Of a stretch of DNA of 64,000 bases, positions 34,642 through 43,994 are shown piece by piece. How positions within the stretch are numbered: the first letter of the stretch is position 1; every line of letters begins with the position of its first letter. Below the pieces are notes generated by a model. That model saw only the letters and a program-made list of their open reading frames with translations, did no database searches and had not been told where the DNA came from. Origin of the DNA: Flammeovirgaceae bacterium. GTDB taxonomy: Bacteria; Bacteroidota; Bacteroidia; Cytophagales; Cyclobacteriaceae. The translations under genes and the position numbers were made by a program. The stretch lies in assembly GCA_027487845.1 (NCBI GenBank), contig JAIYCV010000042.1:248001-312000 (forward strand), given 5' to 3'.

Positions 34642-36132
34642 ATGAAAACTAAGTTTGTTGTCGCTGCGACATTGATACTTTTCAATTCGCTTTGCTCAGC
34701 TCAAAATGCTGACCTACCTTCCGATTTTCTTTCAAAAGAATTTCATTCAGAAAGAAGGCAAAAGCTCCGCGACAAATTGCCTGCAAATTCAATAGCTGTT
34801 CTTTTTGCCAATGCTGTAAGGAATCGCGCAAATGATGTGGACTATTTCTTTCATCAAGATCCAGACTTTCTCTACCTCACCGGATACAAAGAACCCAATT
34901 CAGTACTTTTAGTTTTTAAAGACTTGCAAACAGCCAACAATGGCGCTCAATACAACGAGATAATTTTTACCCAAGCCAGAAATGCACGAGCCGAAATGTG
35001 GACAGGCAGGCGGTTAGGCAAGGAGGGCGTTAAATCAAGTCTTGGCTTTGAACAAGCTTTTGATGCGGCTGAGTTCTCACGTTATAACCTCAACTTTTCT
35101 AAGTTCGACCAAGTGCTATTTTTTGATTTTAAGAATGACGTGCGCGATGTGCCCAAAGACAGCACCGACCTTTATGATCTTATCGAAAAGTTTAAAGCCA
35201 AGGTAAATTACCCTGCAAAGGGTGGAGTAACACTTGCAGTTGAACCGACCAAGAATAATTTAAATACAACTGGTCTTGGCCCGCTCCTAGCTGATTTAAG
35301 AGGAGTAAAGACCAAAGAGGAACTAGAGTTGCTGCGCAAAGCAGTTAGCATTTCAGCTATTGGTCATGCAGAGGCAATGAAAGCCATCCGGCCGGGTCTA
35401 TCCGAAAGAGAAATTCAAGGCTTACAAGAATATGTGTTTAAAAAGTATCAAGCAGAAGACCAAGGCTATCCGTCCATTGTAGGTGCCGGCCACAACGGAT
35501 GCATATTGCATTACATGGAAAACTACAAACCCTCCATCACCAACAAAGAATTAATTCTGATGGATTTAGCTGCTGAATATCATGGCTACTCGGCTGATGT
35601 TACGCGCACTGTCCCAGTTAATGGGAAATTTTCTCCTGAGCAAAAGCAGATTTATGAATTGGTGCTAAAGGCACAAGAAGCCGTTTTCAAAATTTGTAAA
35701 CCAGGTACAGCTTTTAAAGAAATAGAAAACACAGCACGCATTACTATCAACAAAGGATTGAAAGAATTGGGCTTTCCTATCACGTCAGAAACTGAACGAA
35801 ATTTATTTTACCCCCATGGTTGCTCTCACCACATTGGGCTGGACGTTCATGACCGTGGTAAATACGACTCGTTGAGACAAAACATGGTAATTACTGTCGA
35901 GCCCGGAATTTACATTCCTGAAAACAGCAACTGTGACAAAAAGTGGTGGGGCATTTCTGTTCGTATTGAAGACGATGTGCTCATTACTGAAAAAGGAAAT
36001 GAACTCCTTTCGTTCGCAGCACCTCGCACCGTAAAAGACATTGAAGAATTGATGAAGCAACCCAGCGCGTTCGATAATTTTGTTTTACCGGAATTAGATA
36101 AAGTTAAGCCAAAAGCAAAAGGAGAAGAGTAA
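34642..36132 (+). CDS. pepP: Secreted Xaa-Pro aminopeptidase (M24B)
   Basis: Metallopeptidase that removes residues ahead of proline. A signal peptide covers residues 1-20 (ending LCSAQ). The N-domain includes DPDFLYLTGYKEPNS, and the pita-bread domain has the metal ligands in MDLAAEYHGYSADVTR (two Asp), CSHHIGLDVHD (His), TVEPGIY (Glu) and RIEDDVL (Glu). Length 496 aa. The export signal makes it a periplasmic or secreted enzyme, unlike the cytoplasmic E. coli PepP. Its end is 1 base from the convergent acyl-CoA dehydrogenase. Confidence 0.92.
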   Translation: MKTKFVVAATLILFNSLCSAQNADLPSDFLSKEFHSERRQKLRDKLPANSIAVLFANAVRNRANDVDYFFHQDPDFLYLTGYKEPNSVLLVFKDLQTANNGAQYNEIIFTQARNARAEMWTGRRLGKEGVKSSLGFEQAFDAAEFSRYNLNFSKFDQVLFFDFKNDVRDVPKDSTDLYDLIEKFKAKVNYPAKGGVTLAVEPTKNNLNTTGLGPLLADLRGVKTKEELELLRKAVSISAIGHAEAMKAIRPGLSEREIQGLQEYVFKKYQAEDQGYPSIVGAGHNGCILHYMENYKPSITNKELILMDLAAEYHGYSADVTRTVPVNGKFSPEQKQIYELVLKAQEAVFKICKPGTAFKEIENTARITINKGLKELGFPITSETERNLFYPHGCSHHIGLDVHDRGKYDSLRQNMVITVEPGIYIPENSNCDKKWWGISVRIEDDVLITEKGNELLSFAAPRTVKDIEELMKQPSAFDNFVLPELDKVKPKAKGEE

Positions 36133-36133
36133 G

Positions 36134-37273
36134 TTACCTCAACAATTCCCTCGAAATAACCATTTTTTGTATTTCCGTTGTGCCTTCATAAATCTGGGTG
36201 ATTTTAGCATCGCGCATCATTCGCTCTACGTGAAATTCTTTTACATAGCCATAACCTCCGTGTATTTGTACGGCCTCGGTAGTTACTTCTTGTGCAATTT
36301 GCGATGCGAATAGTTTTGCCATGGCAGCCGCTTTCACAAAATCTTTCTTCTGATCTTTCAAGTAAGCCGCTTGCCAAACTAACAAACGGGCAGCCTCAAT
36401 TTTGGTGGCCATGTCTGCCAACTTAAACTGAATGGCCTGGTGTTCGGATAAGTTTTTGCCAAACGCCTTGCGCTCTTTAGAATACTTTAACGCCAATTCA
36501 TAAGCCCCCGAAGCGATACCCAGCGCTTGTGCCGCAATCCCAATTCTGCCACCGTTAAGTGTAGTCATGGCGAAAGTGAAGCCGAAGCCGTCATCGCCAA
36601 TTCTATTAGCTTTTGGAACTTTCACATCGGTAAACATAAGCGAATGTGTATCGCTTCCGCGGATGCCCATTTTATCCTCCTTCTTGCCTACGATAAAGCC
36701 CTCCATCCCTCTTTCTATTATCAAGGCATTGATTCCTTTATGCTTCTTTTCAGGATGTGTTTGAGCTATTAAAATATATACGCTAGCGGAACTTCCATTG
36801 GTGATCCAGTTTTTGGTGCCGTTTAATAAATAATAATCGCCTTTGTCTTCGGCTGTTGTGCGCTGACTAGTCGCATCCGAACCTGCCTCTGGTTCACTCA
36901 AACAAAATGCACCGATCTTTTCGCCAGTGCTCAACTTTTTTAAATACTTCTCTTTCTGCTCTTCAGTTCCAAACTTCTCAATTCCCCAGCACACCAATGA
37001 ATTGTTTACCGACATGCACACCGAAGCCGAAGCATCTATTTTTGAAATTTCCTCCATGGCCAACACATATGAGATAGAATCCATACCTCCACCATTGTAA
37101 GCCGGATCCACCATCATACCCATAAAGCCAAGCTCACCCATTTTTTTTATCTGTTCAGACGGGAATTTCTGGTGGTTATCGCGCTCAATTACACCTGGCA
37201 ATAATTCTTGGTTGGCAAACTCACGAGCAGCAGTTTGCACCGCTAGCTGTTCTTCATTTAGTTGAAAGTTCAT
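36134..37273 (-). CDS. Acyl-CoA dehydrogenase
   Basis: FAD enzyme for the first step of beta-oxidation, probably for short or medium chains. Motifs: FCLSEPEAGSD (near residue 117), WITNGSSASVYI (near 156), and the catalytic-glutamate region QIYEGTTEIQKMVISREL at the C-terminus. The length of 379 aa is the standard for butyryl-CoA-type enzymes. A single gene, apparently monocistronic. Confidence 0.94.
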   Translation of the reverse strand: MNFQLNEEQLAVQTAAREFANQELLPGVIERDNHQKFPSEQIKKMGELGFMGMMVDPAYNGGGMDSISYVLAMEEISKIDASASVCMSVNNSLVCWGIEKFGTEEQKEKYLKKLSTGEKIGAFCLSEPEAGSDATSQRTTAEDKGDYYLLNGTKNWITNGSSASVYILIAQTHPEKKHKGINALIIERGMEGFIVGKKEDKMGIRGSDTHSLMFTDVKVPKANRIGDDGFGFTFAMTTLNGGRIGIAAQALGIASGAYELALKYSKERKAFGKNLSEHQAIQFKLADMATKIEAARLLVWQAAYLKDQKKDFVKAAAMAKLFASQIAQEVTTEAVQIHGGYGYVKEFHVERMMRDAKITQIYEGTTEIQKMVISRELLR

Positions 37274-37340
37274 AATGCAAACGATTTAATAATAGTGAAA
37301 CAATGATACTGATTAAAATGATTTGAATAATCGTTAGGTA

Positions 37341-37378
37341 AAGAAAAAAAGAAAGGCTTGAGAAAAATCCCAAGCCTT
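37341..37378 (-). terminator. Intrinsic terminator of the panC-metallopeptidase operon
   Basis: Perfect 8-base stem AAGGCTTG/CAAGCCTT (37353-37360 and 37371-37378) with a 10-base loop. On the minus strand it is followed by TTCTTTTTTTC. It sits just after the metallopeptidase stop. Confidence 0.7.
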
Positions 37379-37400
37379 ACTATTAGAACAAACAAAATTT

Positions 37401-38099
37401 CTAGTCTCTATCAATCCCCAAAAACATGAGCACGTAGTAGATCAAGGTTGTAACAGCACCAATAGCAGCCACCACATAGGTCATTGCAGCCCATTTTAAG
37501 GCATCTTGAGCCATATCGTATTCAGAAGAATTTACAATTCCTCTTGATTTAACCCAGGCTAACGCCCGGTTGCTTGCATCAAATTCAACAGGTAAAGTGA
37601 TCAACGCAAACAATGCGAATACTGCATAACAAGCGATAATTATTATGAGAGCTGTTTTAATCGGCAAAATACTGCTGGCGAAAAAAGAACCAAACATCAT
37701 GGCCATAAAAATAAAATTGATCACTTGAGCTCCAATATTTTGAACAGGCACCATGGCTGATCTAAATTCGAGCATGGAATACGCTTTTGCATGTTGCACC
37801 GCATGACCACACTCATGAGCTGCCACAGCGGTAGCTGCGGCATTTCTTCCGTGGTAAACACCTTCACTAAGATTAACAATTTTAGTAGACGGATTGTAAT
37901 GATCCGTCAATTCACCCTCGACCGAAACTACCTGCACGTCTCTTATTCCATTGTCGGCCAACATGAGCCTGGCAACTTCGGCACCAGTCAAGTCTTTTTC
38001 TAAATGAACTTGAGAATATTGCCTGAATTTACTTTTAAGTCTGGCGCTCACCAACCAACCAATTCCCATAAAAAATAAACCAATTACTAAAGCACCCAT
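37401..38099 (-). CDS. Membrane zinc metallopeptidase (YugP-like)
   Basis: Integral membrane protease with an N-terminal helix (residues 2-16), the zinc motif HECGH in VAAHECGHAVQHAKAY near residue 95, and three further helices around 117-150, 152-165 and 208-226. Length 232 aa matches the YugP family. It follows rfaE2 by 13 bases and is the last gene of the operon before a terminator. Substrate is unknown; a role in envelope quality control is possible. Confidence 0.9.
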   Translation of the reverse strand: MGALVIGLFFMGIGWLVSARLKSKFRQYSQVHLEKDLTGAEVARLMLADNGIRDVQVVSVEGELTDHYNPSTKIVNLSEGVYHGRNAAATAVAAHECGHAVQHAKAYSMLEFRSAMVPVQNIGAQVINFIFMAMMFGSFFASSILPIKTALIIIIACYAVFALFALITLPVEFDASNRALAWVKSRGIVNSSEYDMAQDALKWAAMTYVVAAIGAVTTLIYYVLMFLGIDRD

Positions 38100-38112
38100 A
38101 GTTGTATGAAAT

Positions 38113-38595
38113 TTATGTTTGTTTAATTTTTTCTACGATTCGAGTGGTGGAATAACCCGAAACAAAGTCAATGGTTTTAACAACACCTCCGTTTCGTTTA
38201 ACAACTTCTGCGCCAACGATGTTTTCTGCCAAATAGTCACTCCCCTTCACCAGCACATCAGGAATCAATTCGGCAATCAAATTTAGAGGTGTGTCTTCAT
38301 TAAAAAAGACAACTAAATCGATAAACTGCAATGCGGCAAGAATTCTGGCCCTCGACTGCTCGTCTTGAATTGGTCGGGTGGGGCCTTTAAATCTGCTGAC
38401 AGAATCATCGGTATTTAATCCGAGCACTAACCGATCTCCTATACTTCTCGCCTTCTCCAAATAATCTACATGCCCCAAATGCATAATGTCAAAGCAGCCA
38501 TTTGTGAAAACTACTTTCTCGCCTTTTGCCTTCCATAGCTGAACTTGTGCTGCAGCCTCGGCCAATGTTTTTATTTTGTCTGCGCTTCTTTCCAT
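38113..38595 (-). CDS. rfaE2: Nucleotidyltransferase of the RfaE2/HldE-C family
   Basis: Likely D-glycero-beta-D-manno-heptose-1-phosphate adenylyltransferase in LPS heptose synthesis. It carries the cytidylyltransferase-like signature FTNGCFDIMHLGHVDYL (residues 29-45, HxGH) and VKGSDYLAENIVGAE near residue 113, with ending YSTTRIVEKIK. Length 160 aa matches the stand-alone second domain of HldE. It overlaps the flippase-like gene by 25 bases. Confidence 0.9.
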   Translation of the reverse strand: MERSADKIKTLAEAAAQVQLWKAKGEKVVFTNGCFDIMHLGHVDYLEKARSIGDRLVLGLNTDDSVSRFKGPTRPIQDEQSRARILAALQFIDLVVFFNEDTPLNLIAELIPDVLVKGSDYLAENIVGAEVVKRNGGVVKTIDFVSGYSTTRIVEKIKQT

Positions 38596-39572
38596 CTAAG
38601 TTTTCCGTAGCTAATCAACAACGATAAAACGCCAACCACAATCATTATAAAAGTTTGCCACGCATGAAAAATAAAGGTAAACGTAATCGCGTCAGGCTTT
38701 GGCAAATTATAGAGTATAACCAAAACTAATGGAACCAGTGTGTGGTATGAGCCTGTGCCTCCGGGTAGCGGCACCGCCATGGCAATAGAGCCAATCGCAA
38801 AAAGGCTAATCACCGCGCTAAAGCCCAACTGATTGGTTTCTGGGAAAGCCTTGAGCACACAATAGCTCATAAAAAAATACATGCCCCAAATTAGAAGTGA
38901 ATACAAAATAAATAACCCTTTGCTCTTAAGTTTAACGATCGATAGTAACCCTTCGGTAAATCCGGCAATCAATTTTTTTAGCTTTTCGTTTTTGCGAAGT
39001 AGGAATAATCCAACTAAACCACCTACCCCTAAGATCGCAAGCAGAATCAACCAAATGGGAATTTTAAAACCCGCGGACGAGGAAAAATCAAGTGTTGAAA
39101 TAAATTTCTCGAGTTTGTTCCATTCCAGGAAAAAGGAAACTACGACCAAAACAAAAAGTAAGATGACATCTACTATCCGTTCAATGATTACGGTGCCGAA
39201 CGAAATTTCAACAGGTGTTTTTTCTAGTTTGAAAAGATTGTAGCAACGAGATACTTCTCCCCCTCTTGGAATCACCAAATTTATCAGGTACCCTATCATC
39301 AGAGAAAGGAAACTGTTTTGAAGTGAAACGATGTTTCCGGAAGGCTTTAACAACATCCGCCATCGTTGCGCACGTATTACATGACTAAGGATAGCGACAC
39401 CAGCCATTAAATACAAATAAAACTTATCTGATTTGTTCCATGCATCAAGCAACACATCGAGCGAACTTTGATCTTTGCCCGCAACCAATCCGCGTAAAGC
39501 AAACCAAAGCAAACCAGCCGTGAGGGATATAATTATTACAAACTGAAGAAACGATTTGAGTCTCTTATCCAT
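38571..39572 (-). CDS. LPG-synthase-TM/UPF0104 (flippase-like) membrane protein
   Basis: Polytopic inner-membrane protein with about eight helices. Family signatures are the charged RAQRWRMLL near residue 67, IPRGGEVSRCY near 100, and VPLPGGTGSYH near 265. Length 333 aa. Such proteins resemble the membrane half of MprF and are often annotated as flippase-like. It shares ends with panD and overlaps rfaE2, so it is coexpressed, but the transported lipid cannot be read from sequence. Confidence 0.88.
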   Translation of the reverse strand: MDKRLKSFLQFVIIISLTAGLLWFALRGLVAGKDQSSLDVLLDAWNKSDKFYLYLMAGVAILSHVIRAQRWRMLLKPSGNIVSLQNSFLSLMIGYLINLVIPRGGEVSRCYNLFKLEKTPVEISFGTVIIERIVDVILLFVLVVVSFFLEWNKLEKFISTLDFSSSAGFKIPIWLILLAILGVGGLVGLFLLRKNEKLKKLIAGFTEGLLSIVKLKSKGLFILYSLLIWGMYFFMSYCVLKAFPETNQLGFSAVISLFAIGSIAMAVPLPGGTGSYHTLVPLVLVILYNLPKPDAITFTFIFHAWQTFIMIVVGVLSLLISYGKLRWKEAQTK

Positions 39573-39919
39573 CAGTTGAGTTTGTTATCAGGCGTAGGGA
39601 AAATCAATGTTGGCTTAAATGCTTTTCCTTCTTCAAAATCGATTGAAGCATATGAAATTATGATAACAATATCACCGACTGCGGCCTTTCTTGCTGCAGG
39701 GCCATTGAGACAGATCATACCTGAATTTCGTTCGCCTTTAATTACATAGGTTTCCAATCGCTCTCCGTTGTTCACATTCACAACCTGTACCTTTTCACCT
39801 TCAATTAAATTGGCGGCTTGCATGAGGGCTTCATCAATCGTAATGCTACCTACATAATGTAACTCAGCTTGAGTGATTCTTACTCTATGTATTTTGGACT
39901 TTAATATCTGAATGGTCAT
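39572..39919 (-). CDS. panD: Aspartate 1-decarboxylase
   Basis: Makes beta-alanine for pantothenate. The self-cleavage site is Gly24-Ser25 in HYVGSITID, exactly where PanD is processed to form the pyruvoyl group. The sequence [17 protein letters not shown] near residue 50 is family-typical. Length 115 aa. It overlaps panC by 4 bases (ATGA), which couples the two enzymes that supply and use beta-alanine. Confidence 0.97.
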   Translation of the reverse strand: MTIQILKSKIHRVRITQAELHYVGSITIDEALMQAANLIEGEKVQVVNVNNGERLETYVIKGERNSGMICLNGPAARKAAVGDIVIIISYASIDFEEGKAFKPTLIFPTPDNKLN

Positions 39920-40761
39920 ACTAAAAATATATTGTCGATCAATCTCACCTCTCCCACGTATCCTGAAATCAGCAAAATGGAATCTTTTGGATCGAGAACG
40001 AAATTTAATGAGATTAAGTTTTTGCGATCCGCTAATTCAATGTATTCAAGTTTTACTTGGTTTTCTTCAAAAAAATTAATTGTCTTTTCTCTTACAATCG
40101 TCATTTCAATTCCGTCTAACAATAAATTCTTCGCAAGCTGTAACGAGTTGTATAGAGTTAATGCCTTCAATCGCATTTCTGGTGCCAGCCTTAAATTGCG
40201 TGACGACATGGCTAGGCCATCTTCTTCGCGAACGGTAGGAACGCATTCCAACTTAACAGGGAACATAAGTTGCTCTACAAGCGATGAAATAACTTGAAAC
40301 TGCTGATAGTCCTTTTGGCCAAAATATGCCTTTGTAGGTTGAATAATGTTGAAAAGCTTAGAAACAACAAGGCCGACACCGCTAAAATGCCCTGGCCTGA
40401 ATTTCCCTTCTAAAATTTTATCAAGCCCACCAAAATCAATTTTTATTGGATTTGCGGCCGAATACATTACTTCATTAGAAGGAAAGAATAGGATATCGCA
40501 GCCAGCTTGGTTCAAAAGGGCAACGTCTTGTTCAAAAGTTCGGGGATATTTTGCTAGATCAGACGGGTTATTGAACTGTGTTGGGTTTACATAAACAGTT
40601 GCAATCGTAAGATCATTCTCTTTTTTTGAAGATTTTATCAGCTCCAAATGCCCTTTATGCAGAGCCCCCATGGTTGGCACAAGACCGATTGAATTGACGG
40701 AATTCCGCCTTTTAAAATCCAAAAAAGCCCTTATGGGCTCAACTTCTTTAAAGATTTCCAT
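39916..40761 (-). CDS. panC: Pantothenate synthetase
   Basis: ATP-dependent joining of pantoate and beta-alanine. The nucleotide-binding HxGH lies in [15 protein letters not shown] (residues 27-41). [10 protein letters not shown] near 149 and AMSSRNLRL near 184 complete the pattern. The first Met of the ORF track is a TTG at 40764, so I use the ATG at 40761 (281 aa). It heads the minus-strand panC-panD-flippase-rfaE2-peptidase operon. Confidence 0.97.
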   Translation of the reverse strand: MEIFKEVEPIRAFLDFKRRNSVNSIGLVPTMGALHKGHLELIKSSKKENDLTIATVYVNPTQFNNPSDLAKYPRTFEQDVALLNQAGCDILFFPSNEVMYSAANPIKIDFGGLDKILEGKFRPGHFSGVGLVVSKLFNIIQPTKAYFGQKDYQQFQVISSLVEQLMFPVKLECVPTVREEDGLAMSSRNLRLAPEMRLKALTLYNSLQLAKNLLLDGIEMTIVREKTINFFEENQVKLEYIELADRKNLISLNFVLDPKDSILLISGYVGEVRLIDNIFLV

Positions 40762-40784
40762 CAAGGCTTTTTCCTAAAGGGGTG

Positions 40785-40792
40785 CAAATATA
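40785..40792 (-). promoter_or_regulatory. -7 element upstream of panC
   Basis: Minus-strand TATATTTG, a perfect TAnnTTTG, 24 bases before the panC ATG. I could not place a TTTG at the expected distance. Confidence 0.35.
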
Positions 40793-40813
40793 GGTTTTAC
40801 AAATGAAGTACAG

Positions 40814-40844
40814 TTGAATACGGGGTGAAATTTGAGTACTTTTG
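40814..40844 (+). promoter_or_regulatory. Promoter of the GT5-like gene
   Basis: TTG at 40814-40816, 20-base spacer, TACTTTTG at 40837-40844. This is a full -7 match with a good -33, leading to ATG 40884. It overlaps the divergent panC promoter region. Confidence 0.5.
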
Positions 40845-40883
40845 TGGCTCGTTTTCACTGTACTTTTCTAAAAATGTAATATT

Positions 40884-41690
40884 ATGTCAAAAATCCGTAT
40901 TCTATACGTAGCCAGTGAGATCAATCCGTTTCTGCAAACTACTGAAGTGTCAGATTTTGTGAGAAAGTTGCCCCAAGCCATGCAAGAAAGAGGGATGGAA
41001 ATTCGGATTCTGGTGCCACGTTTTGGTTTGATCAATGAACGGAAGAACCGTTTGCATGAAGTTGTAAGATTATCTGGTATCAATATCTCGGTGGGTGATG
41101 AGGAAAAACCGCTAATTATCAAGGTAGCTTCTATTCCAAACGCCAAATTGCAAGTGTACTTCATTGATAATGAAGATTACTTTCATCGCAAATCAGTTTT
41201 TCATGATAAGGAAAACCGGTTTTATGAAGATAATGACGAAAGAGCCATCTTCTTTTGCAAAGGAGCCATTGAAACCGTGCGTAAACTGGGCTGGTCTCCT
41301 GATATTGTTCACTGCAACGATTGGATCACCAGCTTCATTCCATTATATTTAAAGACAACGTATAAAAACGATCCGTTGTTCAAAAACACAAAAACCATTT
41401 TTACTATTTATGATAATAGCTTCACCCATAAATTTAAGGGTGACTTACTCGGTAAAGTGAGAATGCTGGATATCGAAGACAACATGCTCGGTCATTTAAA
41501 GACAGCCGACTATGAAGGCTTTGTTAAACTAGCCGCTCAATTTTCCGATTCGGTATCAGTGGCTGGAGAGAACAACAAAAAGCTCGAAGGGCTGATGAAA
41601 AAAATTAAAGAGAAGAAAATTGAATCGATTGAATCAGACGATACGTGCACCGAATCGTATTACAATTTGTATAACGAATTGGTCAGTTAG
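40884..41690 (+). CDS. Half-length glycogen/starch-synthase-like protein (GT5 N-domain only)
   Basis: The start KIRILYVASEINPF and later SPDIVHCNDWITSFIPLYL (near residue 138) match the N-terminal Rossmann domain of GlgA. True GlgA has a KTGGLADV loop right after the ASEIxPF stretch; here it reads LQTTEVSDFV, so the ADP-glucose lysine and glycines are missing. The protein ends at 268 aa and has no C-terminal GT-B domain. Glycogen synthesis is therefore unlikely; it may be a regulator or scaffold. It lies next to panC and glmS and ends before a strong terminator. Confidence 0.8.
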   Translation: MSKIRILYVASEINPFLQTTEVSDFVRKLPQAMQERGMEIRILVPRFGLINERKNRLHEVVRLSGINISVGDEEKPLIIKVASIPNAKLQVYFIDNEDYFHRKSVFHDKENRFYEDNDERAIFFCKGAIETVRKLGWSPDIVHCNDWITSFIPLYLKTTYKNDPLFKNTKTIFTIYDNSFTHKFKGDLLGKVRMLDIEDNMLGHLKTADYEGFVKLAAQFSDSVSVAGENNKKLEGLMKKIKEKKIESIESDDTCTESYYNLYNELVS

Positions 41691-41719
41691 TTCTTTTTCA
41701 AACGATAGAAAAGATAAAG

Positions 41720-41751
41720 TCCCAACTAGGTTACTCTAGTTGGGATTTTTT
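41720..41751 (+). terminator. Intrinsic terminator after the GT5-like gene
   Basis: Perfect 10-base stem TCCCAACTAG/CTAGTTGGGA (41720-41729, 41736-41745), six-base loop, then six T. It separates the GT5-like gene from glmS, which starts at 41775. Confidence 0.9.
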
Positions 41752-41774
41752 CATTAATCTTAAAAAAAAATAGT

Positions 41775-43613
41775 ATGTGTGGAATAGTTGGATACGTTGG
41801 CTTTCGTCAAGCGCAGGAGGTAGTAATTAAAGGACTAAAAAGACTTGAGTACAGGGGGTATGACAGTGCCGGGATAGCATTACTCAATAACAATAAGCTA
41901 TCCGTTTACAAGAAAAAGGGGAAGGTTTCAGAATTAGAAGGTTTTATAAAGGACAAAGAGCTCACAAGCACCATCGGAATGGGGCACACACGATGGGCAA
42001 CCCATGGCGAGCCGAATGACGAAAATGCACACCCTCATTATTCAGCCACTAAAAAACTAGCGATAATCCATAACGGTATTATCGAAAATTACAGCGCGCT
42101 CAAACAAGACTTAATTAAGAAGGGCCATACCTTCTTAAGTGAAACTGACACAGAGGTTTTCATTCATTTTATTGAAGACATAAAAGAAAAAGAAAAATGT
42201 ACATTAGATGAAGCGGTGAGGCTGGCACTTACTAAAGTAGTAGGTGCGTATGCAATCGTTGTCATTTCGTTGGAAGATCCTTCGCTATTAATCGCTGCTC
42301 GCAAAGGCAGCCCGTTGGTCGTTGGTGTTGGTAAAAATGAATTCTTCTTAGCTTCCGATGCCACACCTATTATTGAATACACCAACGAAGTTGTCTATTT
42401 GAATGATCAAGAGTTAGCCATTATTAACAATGGTAAGCTAACGATTAAGAATATAGCTAACCTTCCTTTAACTCCTTACATCCAAACGATAGACCTTGAA
42501 TTAGATGCAATTGAAAAAGGTGGTTATGATCATTTTATGATCAAGGAAATATTCGAACAGTCACGATCCATAAAAGATTGCTTGCGTGGAAGGCTTGACT
42601 CTTCTAGCGGAAGACTGGTGCTGGGAGGCTTGCGCGAATATCTTAATAAACTTGTGAATGCTGACCGGATCATCATTATTGCTTGCGGAACTTCTTGGCA
42701 CGCTGGTCTAGTAGCGGAATATTTCTTTGAAGAATTTTGTCGGATACCGGTTGAAGTAGAGTATGCTTCGGAATTTAGGTATAGAGATCCGGTAGTGCGC
42801 GAAGGAGATGTTGTTATTGCCATCTCACAATCGGGTGAAACAGCTGATACGTTAGCAGCGATCGAACAAGCTAAATCGAAAGGCGCAATTATTTTTGGGG
42901 TTTGTAATGTGGTCGGCTCATCCATTCCAAGAGCAACGCATGCTGGAGCGTACACACATGCCGGCCCTGAAATTGGTGTAGCAAGTACAAAGGCTTTTAC
43001 TGCACAACTAACGGTGCTAAATATGATTGCCCTAATTGTGGCGCAAAAGAAAGGCACCATCACAGAACAAAAATTTCATGAGCTATTGGTGGAAATGGAG
43101 AATCTTCCAGCAAAAGTAGAAAAGACTCTTTTGCTGAATGAAAAGATAAAAGAGATTGCATACACCTTTAAAGACTCTACTAACTTTTTATACCTAGGAC
43201 GGGGTTACAATTTCCCAGTAGCACTTGAAGGCGCGTTAAAATTAAAAGAAATTTCGTATATCCATGCAGAAGGATATCCAGCAGCTGAAATGAAACACGG
43301 CCCTATTGCACTAATCGACAAAGAAATGCCTGTTGTGTTTATCGCGACAAAGGATAGTTCCTACGAAAAAATTGTTTCAAACATTCAAGAAGTAAAAGCA
43401 AGAAAAGGGCGAATTATTTCTATTGTCACGGAAGGCGACACTACAATTCCTGCGATGTCAGAATTTGTGATCGAAGTGTCAGCAACACTTGAGCCCTTGA
43501 TGCCATTAATTTCAGTGCTGCCTTTACAACTTCTTTCTTACCACATCGCGGTCATGCGCGGTTGTAATGTTGATCAGCCACGTAACTTAGCCAAATCTGT
43601 AACGGTTGAGTAA
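41775..43613 (+). CDS. glmS: Glutamine-fructose-6-phosphate aminotransferase
   Basis: Makes glucosamine-6-phosphate, the entry to UDP-GlcNAc. It starts MCGIVGYVG, so the nucleophile Cys is residue 2 before Met removal, with RYRGYDSAG-type motifs near 28 and GHTRWATHG near 73. Two SIS domains follow (ACGTSWHAG near 305, LYLGRGYNFPVALEG near 475), and the C-terminus NLAKSVTVE is diagnostic. Length 612 aa. No glmS ribozyme can fit in the 23 bases after the upstream terminator. Confidence 0.97.
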   Translation: MCGIVGYVGFRQAQEVVIKGLKRLEYRGYDSAGIALLNNNKLSVYKKKGKVSELEGFIKDKELTSTIGMGHTRWATHGEPNDENAHPHYSATKKLAIIHNGIIENYSALKQDLIKKGHTFLSETDTEVFIHFIEDIKEKEKCTLDEAVRLALTKVVGAYAIVVISLEDPSLLIAARKGSPLVVGVGKNEFFLASDATPIIEYTNEVVYLNDQELAIINNGKLTIKNIANLPLTPYIQTIDLELDAIEKGGYDHFMIKEIFEQSRSIKDCLRGRLDSSSGRLVLGGLREYLNKLVNADRIIIIACGTSWHAGLVAEYFFEEFCRIPVEVEYASEFRYRDPVVREGDVVIAISQSGETADTLAAIEQAKSKGAIIFGVCNVVGSSIPRATHAGAYTHAGPEIGVASTKAFTAQLTVLNMIALIVAQKKGTITEQKFHELLVEMENLPAKVEKTLLLNEKIKEIAYTFKDSTNFLYLGRGYNFPVALEGALKLKEISYIHAEGYPAAEMKHGPIALIDKEMPVVFIATKDSSYEKIVSNIQEVKARKGRIISIVTEGDTTIPAMSEFVIEVSATLEPLMPLISVLPLQLLSYHIAVMRGCNVDQPRNLAKSVTVE

Positions 43614-43646
43614 GTGATTAAGTCTGGTTGGTTGAATTATCGATCA

Positions 43647-43757
43647 ATGAAGGGTATTGAAAGTTCCGAAGTACTTGGGGTTTTGCTTGTGGCAACAATA
43701 TTTTTTTCATTATTTTTCTTATTCAACCGATTCAGAAAAAGAAAGAAGCCGGATTGA
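43647..43757 (+). CDS. Putative 36-residue single-span membrane peptide
   Basis: Too short for the ORF track. ATG 43647 to TGA 43757 gives MKGIESSEVLGVLLV, then TIFFSLFFLF, then NRFRKRKKPD. The peptide has a short acidic start, one strongly hydrophobic helix (about residues 9-26) and a basic tail, a clean type of membrane topology. It lies 33 bases after glmS in an otherwise empty 381-base gap. No homologue is known to me, and no Shine-Dalgarno is expected in this lineage. It could be real or chance. Confidence 0.5.
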   Translation: MKGIESSEVLGVLLVATIFFSLFFLFNRFRKRKKPD

Positions 43758-43961
43758 TTGGATTTGCACACTATACGATCGTTAATAAGTTAATGCAATC
43801 GATAGAGCTAATTGAATTACCGAACCATTTTCATCTGGTAACCGAATTACTGCAATTCGTAGGTTTTGAATACATTTTCTAATGCAAAAAAAACGCAAAC
43901 GTTATTTCAGATGAATAGTGTGGTTTTCTTACAACTTACAACCCTGCCTAGTTTGCTACCG

Positions 43962-43969
43962 TATATTTG
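43962..43969 (+). promoter_or_regulatory. -7 element of the two-repeat secreted protein gene
   Basis: TATATTTG, a perfect TAnnTTTG, 25 bases before ATG 43995. The -33 box is not clear. It supports the ATG start over the upstream codon used in the ORF track. Between 43758 and this box I see nothing else. Confidence 0.45.
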
Positions 43970-43994
43970 TATCGAAAACAAAACGAGAAAAATT

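Noticed and set aside
41752-41774. Possible glmS ribozyme leader
   Set aside because: Only 23 bases separate the upstream terminator from the glmS ATG, too short for the ribozyme.
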